From Pleurobrachia bachei (Eukaryota > Ctenophora > Tentaculata > Cydippida > Pleurobrachiidae): a DNA stretch of 23,309 bases. Of the stretch, positions 1 to 9,492 are shown one piece after another; position 1 is the first letter of the stretch, and each line of letters begins with the position of its first letter. The notes under the pieces are model-generated. The model had not been told where the DNA came from, searched no databases, and saw only the letters and a list, made by a program, of their open reading frames with translations. The position numbers and the translations under genes were made by a program. The stretch spans positions 43,760 through 67,068 of the forward strand of contig AVPN01000255.1 in the NCBI GenBank assembly GCA_000695325.1, read 5' to 3'.

Positions 1-41
<41 letters not shown>
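1..41. repeat. GA dinucleotide microsatellite
   Basis: An uninterrupted (AG)n run starts at the window edge, so its true length is unknown. It lies downstream of the MED1 stop codon (MED1 is on the minus strand). Confidence 0.95.
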
Positions 42-44
<3 letters not shown>

Positions 45-154
45 GATAGAACTTACCTCCATTCTTAATTTCCACAACACAAAACACTTCATAGATTGTG
101 TTAATTTGCTCTCTGAAAATAACAATAGATTTATTGTTTCGTAATAAAAAACTG

Positions 155-160
155 TTTATT
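155..160 (-). promoter_or_regulatory. Candidate MED1 poly(A) signal AATAAA
   Basis: AATAAA reads on the minus strand about 310 nt past the MED1 stop; a second AATAAA lies at 129-134. The 3' UTR shows nothing else recognisable. Position and motif are the only support. Confidence 0.35.
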
Positions 161-468
161 GGAAACCTCCATGCAGATTTACAACTTTGTTGGATTAAAA
201 GGTGTATTCGTGGGTGATAGTAAAATCCTAATATTTCAACTTACTTTACTCGGCTAACTGTCATCCTATTGCCCGTGTACTTGTTAACATAACGCTATAA
301 ACTAGGCGGGAGGTTAGGAAAGAAGTAACATTGATCAAATCATTATGAAACAGTTTACATAAAGAAAATAATTAGGTAATAATTAAACATTGAATAAGTC
401 CATCCAGCGGAACTAAAACGATGTCCACAACACATTCCCTCAGTTATAACAATACATAACAGTCCCTC

Positions 469-3400
469 TCAGTTGTTGTCCTCGTTTTCTGTTTTGTTCT
501 GGAGTTGTGGCGCCGTCAGATTGGGTGTCATGTGCTGCTGCATTGGTGCCCGCAGCATCCTAGGTGCAGGTGACAAACAGGGGATATTAGCACCACGGGG
601 CCCAGGACCACCCCCACCCACATTGTGTATAGGGGCTGGTTTCAGAGTTGGGGGACCTACAGGGGGTCCTACCGGCCTCATAAGTCGGGGAGCCAAACCA
701 CCCATAGCCGGGGAGAGGGAGGGTATACCGGGTGGTTCGCCCATCTTCACTAACTTGGCTGGTTTCTTCATGTCACTTCCATCTCCCCCGTCCATGATAG
801 GGCGCTTCCTCTTCTGGGCGATAATATCAGGGGGACTAGGCAGTTTGGAGTTGTCATAAGGGCTAGACATGGCGGGGGGAGTCCGGATCTGGGGCATAAC
901 ATGGGACATATGAGACATCCCTTGTGACATTTGGGGCATTTGTTGCATACCTTGAGACATCTGGGGCATGCCTTGAGATATTTGTGGCATCTGCTGCATG
1001 CCCTGTGACATAGGAGGCATTCCCTGAGAGTGGGACATGGGTGGCATCCCCTGTGAGTGCGACATGGGCGGCATTTGGTGACTCATCTGAGGCATGCCCA
1101 TAGCGTGCATCATTCCCTGCTGGGACATGGGCGGCATCTGGTGTCCTGACATATTGGGAGGTGGCATCCCTTGAGACATGGGTGGCATACCGTGATGTGC
1201 CATCATTTGAGGCATGCCCCCATGTTGTTGTGGCATGCCTTGTCCCATGTGACCCATCCCCATCCCGGGGTGGCCCATGTAACTGTGGGCTGGTGGTTGT
1301 TGCAGTTGGGGAGGTGGCTGCATTGCTGGCTGCTGGGGTGGGGGAGGCTGCACCTGTTGCTGAGGAGGGAGGGGTGCAGGTTGTGGTTTGGGGGTCTCCA
1401 GCTGGGGAGGGGTATCAGTGGATGAGGTATCAGTGATTTTAAACTCGTACTCCTTCCGTCCCTCGCCCCGGGCCTGGGTAATCTTGGGAACTGTTACACC
1501 CTTCTCATGATGGTGTACCAGGATACGTAGCAGACCGTGGAGTGTCAGGGGGATTGAGAAGAACCGAGAACACACCTTCTCCAAGGCACCTCTCTTTAGA
1601 GTGTCCGCAGTTAGCACAGAGACAGAGGAGGGAGCGATATCGAATGTGACTACGGAGAGAGTTGGTATGCGGGGATGAGCAAACATGCACTCGATAGAGT
1701 CCCCCGAGACTAGGGATATGTCCACTGTGATACGATCAGGGGTAGGGGTGGTCTTGGTGTTGCTAGGGGAGGAGTTCTCGTTGCTACGGTCGCTTTTGTA
1801 TTTGCAGCTCAGAATGAGGGTGTTGATTAGCTCCTGCTGCCGTAGAGCATCAACAATGAACGGGATCTGAAAATGGGTGATATTAGTAAAACGAGACTTT
1901 TTGACCTGCCAAAATCGCAGGAAAGAGACTAAATGTTATTTGAGATAAAACACAAAGACTCATCGCTGCAGGGTTTCTGTTTTGGTCTAATTGAGTCACC
2001 TGTGTAGGATGATCAAAGGGGATGCGGTGTACTGTGATTGCTTTAGTGGTGTCTTGAGGAAGGTAGTAGTCGTGCTTCAACTTTTCATGGGTGAGCACTT
2101 TGCTCTCCCTGAACGAGAAGAATAATGGTTACTGAAGTAATAACACTGGTTGTAATTGGTTATTGTGATTAGTGATCCACGGTTCAATACCTTGTTTTAA
2201 GGCACAAATTATTGAGCGCATCAAGATGACATATTCTCACGAACCCTTTTGGTAAAAGAAGGGAGAGAAGTGTTGTTTGAATTCCACTAGTTTTAATCTG
2301 ACTCCTACTGCCAAGTTTCTTCAGCAACTTGTTCATTCTATCAACTGTTATTACCAATGGTGTTCCTAATCTGGCCACAAAACATGCCTCTAGATATTCT
2401 GGGTATGGGAGATGTTATTATTATTATTAGAAATTTTAGAAAAATTTAGAAGGGTTTTGAGATAAATTAGCTGCTGCTGAAAGCTGTGGAATACAAGTTT
2501 AGGTTTATTCACCAGAGTTAGATTGATCCCGTTGTTTGAACTCATTGCTAGTGATATGAAGTGGTTCAGTGGCTAGTTGGTTCACAGCGGCACACTCAAC
2601 TCCAATCACCACCTCCCTCGACTCCTTTATCAAAACATCTTCCTCTAACTTGGCAGCGGTATCTCCGTTACTATGGTGATATAGAATGCGAGCACCGAGA
2701 CCGCCACGTGACCCAATAACATGACCAACTGGAGAGGTGTTGATCGTCTCACGTGTCAAGTCAGGTGATGAGACCATGCTTAGTAAATCTCGTTCTAGTG
2801 CTCTGGCGGAAGGATAAACGTGTGTAAAGAAGGGAAATAAACCTAGCCCACAAACATTAAAATCAAGGTATAAAAACTTTTATTTCATCAATATAAAAAC
2901 ATTAAACTGAACGTGTACCTAAGTGCTGAAAGGAGTGCTGTTCTAACCCGAGGCTCAGTGGGAATGTTAAACACGCCAATGTAACCCTTTAGATGAGCTG
3001 TGAAGGCCTCAAAATCTCCCGATTTCAGGGTTTCTGATATTTCGGGTTGTGTCTCTGGTTGACCCTTGTTCACCAGAGTAACCACTGCACCGCCTGCCCC
3101 GTCCTATGTGGAATAACAGCAGATGAGAGAATGGTATAACCCAAAGTAACACAGAATTTGTTTTGTTCCCAGGGGTGTGGGGAAACAGGGTCGAGTAAAT
3201 AGAATTGATTATAACACACATGAACACAAGTATAACTCACATTAGGGGGGAACTTTAGATCAAGGTAAAACTCATTGGCATCAAAACTAATGTAGGCAGT
3301 CAGCTCATTACCCTCTACGTACTTTAATCCTGTAATAATAATGTTGATTTTCGGACAAGGCAAAACATATAACTCAAACGGCCCCGAGGAGTCTAAAACT

Positions 3401-3567
3401 TGTACTGATACTATTATGGGCAGATTATTAATTACAACGCATGTTAACACACTCACCAATATCATTGCAAATGTGTTGGATAGTTAGCTTCTGTGCTCCT
3501 ACTGTGTCTCTCCTTCCAGCTTTGTGAATCTTCATCATGTTCTCCTTTAGATGCTTCTGCATTTGAA
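469..3567 (-). CDS. MED1: MED1 downstream copy: exons 3-9 with the intact C-terminus
   Basis: Mediator complex subunit 1, the nuclear coactivator subunit that contacts activators such as nuclear receptors in vertebrates. Exons read 3567-3457, 3329-3241, 3103-2919, 2802-2513, 2398-2191, 2108-2000 and 1866-469, all with GT-AG borders and compatible phases. Signatures of the Med1 domain are visible: an FEAFTAHLKGYIGVFNIP segment (vertebrate FDEFSKHLKGLVNLYNLP), a GARILYHH segment (vertebrate MNLKYYVSP), and the exon 8-9 FDHP...IPFIVDALRQQELINTLILSC block (vertebrate FQHPGRVPLILNLIRHQVAYNTLIGSC). The 465-codon last exon ends the conserved domain, then becomes a Met/Pro/Gln/Ser-rich tail with GMPPMS-type repeats and a basic QKRKRP patch near 810. 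This copy lacks exons 1-2; exon 3 keeps its acceptor AG, but the pyrimidine tract is replaced at the duplication junction. Joined to exons 1-2 (6004-5885, 5779-5677) it gives an 870-residue protein, shorter than vertebrate MED1 (about 1,580). Confidence 0.88.
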
Positions 3568-3579
3568 CTGAAACACGGG
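1600..3579. repeat. 1,980-bp tandem duplication inside MED1, unit A
   Basis: Direct repeat of 3580-5559. By eye the two units differ only at 2703/4683 (g/a) and 2709/4689 (t/c). The breakpoint falls inside the coding part of MED1 exon 9 on one side and in the intron just upstream of exon 3 on the other, with a single shared G at the junction. Confidence 0.95.
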
Positions 3580-6004
3580 AGTGTCCGCAGTTAGCACAGA
3601 GACAGAGGAGGGAGCGATATCGAATGTGACTACGGAGAGAGTTGGTATGCGGGGATGAGCAAACATGCACTCGATAGAGTCCCCCGAGACTAGGGATATG
3701 TCCACTGTGATACGATCAGGGGTAGGGGTGGTCTTGGTGTTGCTAGGGGAGGAGTTCTCGTTGCTACGGTCGCTTTTGTATTTGCAGCTCAGAATGAGGG
3801 TGTTGATTAGCTCCTGCTGCCGTAGAGCATCAACAATGAACGGGATCTGAAAATGGGTGATATTAGTAAAACGAGACTTTTTGACCTGCCAAAATCGCAG
3901 GAAAGAGACTAAATGTTATTTGAGATAAAACACAAAGACTCATCGCTGCAGGGTTTCTGTTTTGGTCTAATTGAGTCACCTGTGTAGGATGATCAAAGGG
4001 GATGCGGTGTACTGTGATTGCTTTAGTGGTGTCTTGAGGAAGGTAGTAGTCGTGCTTCAACTTTTCATGGGTGAGCACTTTGCTCTCCCTGAACGAGAAG
4101 AATAATGGTTACTGAAGTAATAACACTGGTTGTAATTGGTTATTGTGATTAGTGATCCACGGTTCAATACCTTGTTTTAAGGCACAAATTATTGAGCGCA
4201 TCAAGATGACATATTCTCACGAACCCTTTTGGTAAAAGAAGGGAGAGAAGTGTTGTTTGAATTCCACTAGTTTTAATCTGACTCCTACTGCCAAGTTTCT
4301 TCAGCAACTTGTTCATTCTATCAACTGTTATTACCAATGGTGTTCCTAATCTGGCCACAAAACATGCCTCTAGATATTCTGGGTATGGGAGATGTTATTA
4401 TTATTATTAGAAATTTTAGAAAAATTTAGAAGGGTTTTGAGATAAATTAGCTGCTGCTGAAAGCTGTGGAATACAAGTTTAGGTTTATTCACCAGAGTTA
4501 GATTGATCCCGTTGTTTGAACTCATTGCTAGTGATATGAAGTGGTTCAGTGGCTAGTTGGTTCACAGCGGCACACTCAACTCCAATCACCACCTCCCTCG
4601 ACTCCTTTATCAAAACATCTTCCTCTAACTTGGCAGCGGTATCTCCGTTACTATGGTGATATAGAATGCGAGCACCGAGACCACCACGCGACCCAATAAC
4701 ATGACCAACTGGAGAGGTGTTGATCGTCTCACGTGTCAAGTCAGGTGATGAGACCATGCTTAGTAAATCTCGTTCTAGTGCTCTGGCGGAAGGATAAACG
4801 TGTGTAAAGAAGGGAAATAAACCTAGCCCACAAACATTAAAATCAAGGTATAAAAACTTTTATTTCATCAATATAAAAACATTAAACTGAACGTGTACCT
4901 AAGTGCTGAAAGGAGTGCTGTTCTAACCCGAGGCTCAGTGGGAATGTTAAACACGCCAATGTAACCCTTTAGATGAGCTGTGAAGGCCTCAAAATCTCCC
5001 GATTTCAGGGTTTCTGATATTTCGGGTTGTGTCTCTGGTTGACCCTTGTTCACCAGAGTAACCACTGCACCGCCTGCCCCGTCCTATGTGGAATAACAGC
5101 AGATGAGAGAATGGTATAACCCAAAGTAACACAGAATTTGTTTTGTTCCCAGGGGTGTGGGGAAACAGGGTCGAGTAAATAGAATTGATTATAACACACA
5201 TGAACACAAGTATAACTCACATTAGGGGGGAACTTTAGATCAAGGTAAAACTCATTGGCATCAAAACTAATGTAGGCAGTCAGCTCATTACCCTCTACGT
5301 ACTTTAATCCTGTAATAATAATGTTGATTTTCGGACAAGGCAAAACATATAACTCAAACGGCCCCGAGGAGTCTAAAACTTGTACTGATACTATTATGGG
5401 CAGATTATTAATTACAACGCATGTTAACACACTCACCAATATCATTGCAAATGTGTTGGATAGTTAGCTTCTGTGCTCCTACTGTGTCTCTCCTTCCAGC
5501 TTTGTGAATCTTCATCATGTTCTCCTTTAGATGCTTCTGCATTTGAACTGAAACACGGGGGGGAAAGAGTCAGAGAGGAGTCAAAGAGAATATGTAGACT
5601 GAATACGAGCACATAAAGTTGGTGGGAAATACGAAGGTCGAAGACATAAAATTGTCGAATAATTTTGATGACATACCTGATCTCAGTAACGGTTTTAGCT
5701 TTTCAATGTAGTTTTGTAGCTGCCTGTCCATCCTCACCTCTTCTACTTTCATTTGTAATCGAGTAAACACTTGATTCATCTGAGAAACAATCATTAACTT
5801 CAATTTACGAGTTGAGCGGCGGTATATTGATAAACATTTACTTGATTTATATTATTTGATATTTTGATTTATATTATTACTTACAAAAGAAACATCTTGT
5901 TTGATAGAACGAGGCCCAAACTCATGGCGAGGGGTGTGAATCCGATAGTGCGAGAGGATCTCTTGAATTGCAGAGAAACTGTCCTCCACCGTCTGACACT
6001 CCAT
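3547..6004 (-). CDS. MED1: MED1 upstream copy: exons 1-8 plus a truncated exon 9
   Basis: This copy holds the likely start codon at 6004 (MECQTVEDSF) and exons 6004-5885, 5779-5677, 5547-5437, 5309-5221, 5083-4899, 4782-4493, 4378-4171, 4088-3980 and 3846 onward. Exons 3-8 repeat those of the downstream copy. Exon 9 breaks off at the duplication junction (3580), after the residues TADT, and runs out of frame into the acceptor region of the downstream exon 3. It adds PVFQFKCRSI and stops at 3549-3547. The unskipped product would be 504 residues and lack the Met/Pro/Gln-rich tail. No donor follows exon 9, but splicing exon 2 to downstream exon 3, or exon 8 to downstream exon 9, keeps phase and restores the 870-residue protein. 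An acceptor (TTTTGTGTAG) sits 6 nt before the ATG, so this exon receives either a 5' UTR exon or a trans-spliced leader. Confidence 0.8.
3580..5559. repeat. 1,980-bp tandem duplication inside MED1, unit B
   Basis: Second unit, abutting the first without spacer. It is followed at 5560 by the native GC-rich polypyrimidine tract of the exon 3 acceptor (minus strand CTTTCCCCCCCGTGTTTCAG), which shows that this side is the original upstream border. Confidence 0.95.
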
Positions 6005-6800
6005 TACTGTCTACACAAAAGAGAAAACATAGATTCACGATAGGATATTAGCTACAATAAATAGCAATTAAGGGGAAGAAGAAGCATACATTTGGCGGTG
6101 CCAGGCCGCCGTGGCGGCGGAGTTTGTTTCTTTTAAAAAGCATGGTCAACCTAACTGCTAATTTGCATAGACAGATTCTATCCACGTTGGCACCTAACGA
6201 TAGATATCACTAATTCATTGTACACGGAAGCAACGAAAAAGGCCAAGTTACTCATTTTTTTGGTTTGGACAAATTTAAAAACTTTCGAGACGACAAAATA
6301 ATAAATTTTATTCAAAACTCTGAACCTTTAATTTAATTTAAGCGATGCAGATTTTGATATTTAATGTATTCGGCGAAATAAATTTGGTACAACGCTGCGC
6401 GCGCCGCGCTTTAAGTTTGAAATTCTGAGTTCTGTGAGTTTTTCGTTTCTCCTTTTTCACTTTTTCTTTTTCTTTTTTTTTGAAAAGCGCTGCCTTATCC
6501 CATCGCGCGTGCTAGCAGCGTTTGCCAATCTTTTTTTTTGCTTTTTGATATTTGAACGTTCAGCGTTCTATCTGTTTGAGGACCGTTAAGATTTATCTAG
6601 CGACCTTTAAATTAGTTTAAATCAAAAGCGAAAATTCCCAACACACGGGATTCACAATCAGATTTTTGTTTTTACTAAAACGAGGCACGGTCGGAGTTGC
6701 CACTTGCCAATTTACTAATTGCTATGCCTCACCAGCTCACAATTTTTGATCGCTACGGAATAACACACTCTTCTAAGTATTAACCCCTTAGGTGAATGAA
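6005..6800. other. Divergent MED1-NPHP1 intergenic region
   Basis: The spacer lies between two genes reading away from each other, so it should hold both promoters. It contains a GC-rich patch near 6093-6122 (GGCGG/CCGCC motifs), a GCGCGCGCC patch near 6394-6410 and T-rich runs near 6450-6540. No TATA box or binding site can be assigned with confidence. Sequence from 6529 onward is repeated at 8011, so any NPHP1 promoter element after 6529 exists twice. Confidence 0.5.
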
Positions 6801-8010
6801 ACTGTCATGGCACGATGTATTACATGTAGATTTGCGGAATGTTGCTGTGTTACTAAAACTATATCTCTAGAATCACAACCAAGATTCACCTCCTCACTCC
6901 CACCAAAACCACCAACACAAGTACCACCATCACCAATCACCATCATCAAGACCAAATCTCAGCTCTCACTTGAATCAGATATCGATCCTATTGTGGTAGG
7001 TTCGCTATCCTAATATCCACCTATCAAACAATCCTTGACATTGGCCAAGTTATCCCTCACAATAGCCGCTATGAGACCTAGCAGCTGTCAAACTACTCCA
7101 TACCTTTATTACTTATGTTTTCATTGATAACTAATTGTAGGCCATGCAGAAGCGTTTTATCGAGGAGACAGATGAGTTGGCTCGGAAAGTGGACCGCTTT
7201 GTGAAGGCTTCCAATAAACAACTTCAAAACTTCCAGATAGCAGATAATAACACTGAACTCGTGAGTTGGGATTTCATTTTAAGACATTTTAGCATGAACT
7301 TTCCATTTCTTTATCGATTCTCACAATACATATCTGATCTCCCTTATAACAGTTCTCTCTCTCTCTCTCCAGAAGGAGAAAATGTTGGGTGCTGCACGGG
7401 ACCACTACAAAGGTCTAACGGCTCACAAACGGAAACTAGAATTGGCAAAACAAGAGGAAGAGGTGAAAAGGGTTGAAAAGATCCTGGCACCTCTTGTTAC
7501 AATTATTGACAGGCTGAACCCACACGCAGATGAGACGGACTACTTTAGGTCCTTACAGGCTGAAGATGACGAGTCACAGGTGTGGAATATGGATACGATA
7601 AATGTTGAATTTTGAACCTATTCAGTAGATATGATAATGATTCAACTAAGTTTCATTTCCATCTCCATCAGATTGAGACTGAAGACATGGAGGACGATGA
7701 TGAAGATGACGTGACCTTGGAGGAAGATGAAGAAGAAGATGATGAGGAGGATGACGAAGATGATTATGAAGAAGGTAAGTTGTTTGCCAAGTTGTACATC
7801 TTGCGTGACAACAACATCATGCACGTCACATCTTGCGTGTAACAATCTCACCAAATATGGTCCCTAATATATCCAGTATCCACCTATTTCCCTGTATTCT
7901 AACCCTTCATTTCTACGGTGAGGGTGTTTTAACCCGTCTCTGTGTCTCTAACACCCACCTGATTCTCTGGGTCTTTAATAGGTATATCCACCTAACATTC
8001 AGATGTAGAT
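6529..8010. repeat. 1,482-bp tandem duplication of the NPHP1 5' region, unit 1
   Basis: Direct repeat of 8011-9492, beginning at TC plus nine T. Few differences are visible by eye: one intronic base (7274 c / 8756 a) and three in exon 3 (aaacta/aaatta, gaattg/gaaatg, agggtt/agagtt). One of these changes Leu to Met; the others are silent. No microhomology is seen at the outer borders. Confidence 0.94.
6807..7011 (+). other. Possible alternative first coding exon of NPHP1 (repeated at 8289-8493)
   Basis: An open stretch from ATG 6807 runs to a GTG|GTAGGT donor and could splice in frame to 7141. It would add about 63 residues starting MARCITCRFAECCCVTK, Cys-rich and then Pro/Ser/Thr-rich. NPHP1 proteins normally begin at the coiled coil (ATG 7144 or 8626 here), so this may equally be leader or outron sequence. 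Confidence 0.3.
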
Positions 8011-8037
8011 TCTTTTTTTTTGCTTTTTGATATTTGA
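7144..8037 (+). pseudogene. NPHP1: NPHP1 5' fragment (duplicate exons 2-4, broken exon 5)
   Basis: Exons 7141-7260 (coiled-coil start, MQKRFIEETDEL), 7373-7579 (KEKMLGAARDHYKG...) and 7672-7774 (Asp/Glu run) match the complete gene. The next acceptor (CATTCAG at 7996-8002) opens exon 5, but after the codons for DVD the duplication junction intervenes. The frame adds SFFLLFDI and stops at 8035-8037. Unskipped, this would encode about 153 residues: the coiled coil and acidic region without SH3. Its exon 4 donor (phase 1) is compatible with exon 5 at 9485, so splicing over the second unit's first exons would still yield full-length NPHP1. It may therefore be a working alternative 5' end rather than a dead fragment. 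Confidence 0.7.
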
Positions 8038-9492
8038 ACGTTCAGCGTTCTATCTGTTTGAGGACCGTTAAGATTTATCTAGCGACCTTTAAATTAGTTT
8101 AAATCAAAAGCGAAAATTCCCAACACACGGGATTCACAATCAGATTTTTGTTTTTACTAAAACGAGGCACGGTCGGAGTTGCCACTTGCCAATTTACTAA
8201 TTGCTATGCCTCACCAGCTCACAATTTTTGATCGCTACGGAATAACACACTCTTCTAAGTATTAACCCCTTAGGTGAATGAAACTGTCATGGCACGATGT
8301 ATTACATGTAGATTTGCGGAATGTTGCTGTGTTACTAAAACTATATCTCTAGAATCACAACCAAGATTCACCTCCTCACTCCCACCAAAACCACCAACAC
8401 AAGTACCACCATCACCAATCACCATCATCAAGACCAAATCTCAGCTCTCACTTGAATCAGATATCGATCCTATTGTGGTAGGTTCGCTATCCTAATATCC
8501 ACCTATCAAACAATCCTTGACATTGGCCAAGTTATCCCTCACAATAGCCGCTATGAGACCTAGCAGCTGTCAAACTACTCCATACCTTTATTACTTATGT
8601 TTTCATTGATAACTAATTGTAGGCCATGCAGAAGCGTTTTATCGAGGAGACAGATGAGTTGGCTCGGAAAGTGGACCGCTTTGTGAAGGCTTCCAATAAA
8701 CAACTTCAAAACTTCCAGATAGCAGATAATAACACTGAACTCGTGAGTTGGGATTTAATTTTAAGACATTTTAGCATGAACTTTCCATTTCTTTATCGAT
8801 TCTCACAATACATATCTGATCTCCCTTATAACAGTTCTCTCTCTCTCTCTCCAGAAGGAGAAAATGTTGGGTGCTGCACGGGACCACTACAAAGGTCTAA
8901 CGGCTCACAAACGGAAATTAGAAATGGCAAAACAAGAGGAAGAGGTGAAAAGAGTTGAAAAGATCCTGGCACCTCTTGTTACAATTATTGACAGGCTGAA
9001 CCCACACGCAGATGAGACGGACTACTTTAGGTCCTTACAGGCTGAAGATGACGAGTCACAGGTGTGGAATATGGATACGATAAATGTTGAATTTTGAACC
9101 TATTCAGTAGATATGATAATGATTCAACTAAGTTTCATTTCCATCTCCATCAGATTGAGACTGAAGACATGGAGGACGATGATGAAGATGACGTGACCTT
9201 GGAGGAAGATGAAGAAGAAGATGATGAGGAGGATGACGAAGATGATTATGAAGAAGGTAAGTTGTTTGCCAAGTTGTACATCTTGCGTGACAACAACATC
9301 ATGCACGTCACATCTTGCGTGTAACAATCTCACCAAATATGGTCCCTAATATATCCAGTATCCACCTATTTCCCTGTATTCTAACCCTTCATTTCTACGG
9401 TGAGGGTGTTTTAACCCGTCTCTGTGTCTCTAACACCCACCTGATTCTCTGGGTCTTTAATAGGTATATCCACCTAACATTCAGATGTAGAT
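8011..9492. repeat. 1,482-bp tandem duplication of the NPHP1 5' region, unit 2
   Basis: Second unit, directly abutting the first. Its right end runs on into the native acidic exon 5 (from 9485), so this is the unit physically linked to the rest of NPHP1. Confidence 0.94.

Noticed and set aside
473-859. Plus-strand Pro/Gly-rich open frame
   Set aside because: It is antisense to the MED1 tail; its composition is a by-product of the Met/Pro/Gln codons on the other strand.
7642-7854. Minus-strand Phe/Ile-rich frame (again at 9124-9336)
   Set aside because: It is antisense to the Asp/Glu-rich NPHP1 exon 4.
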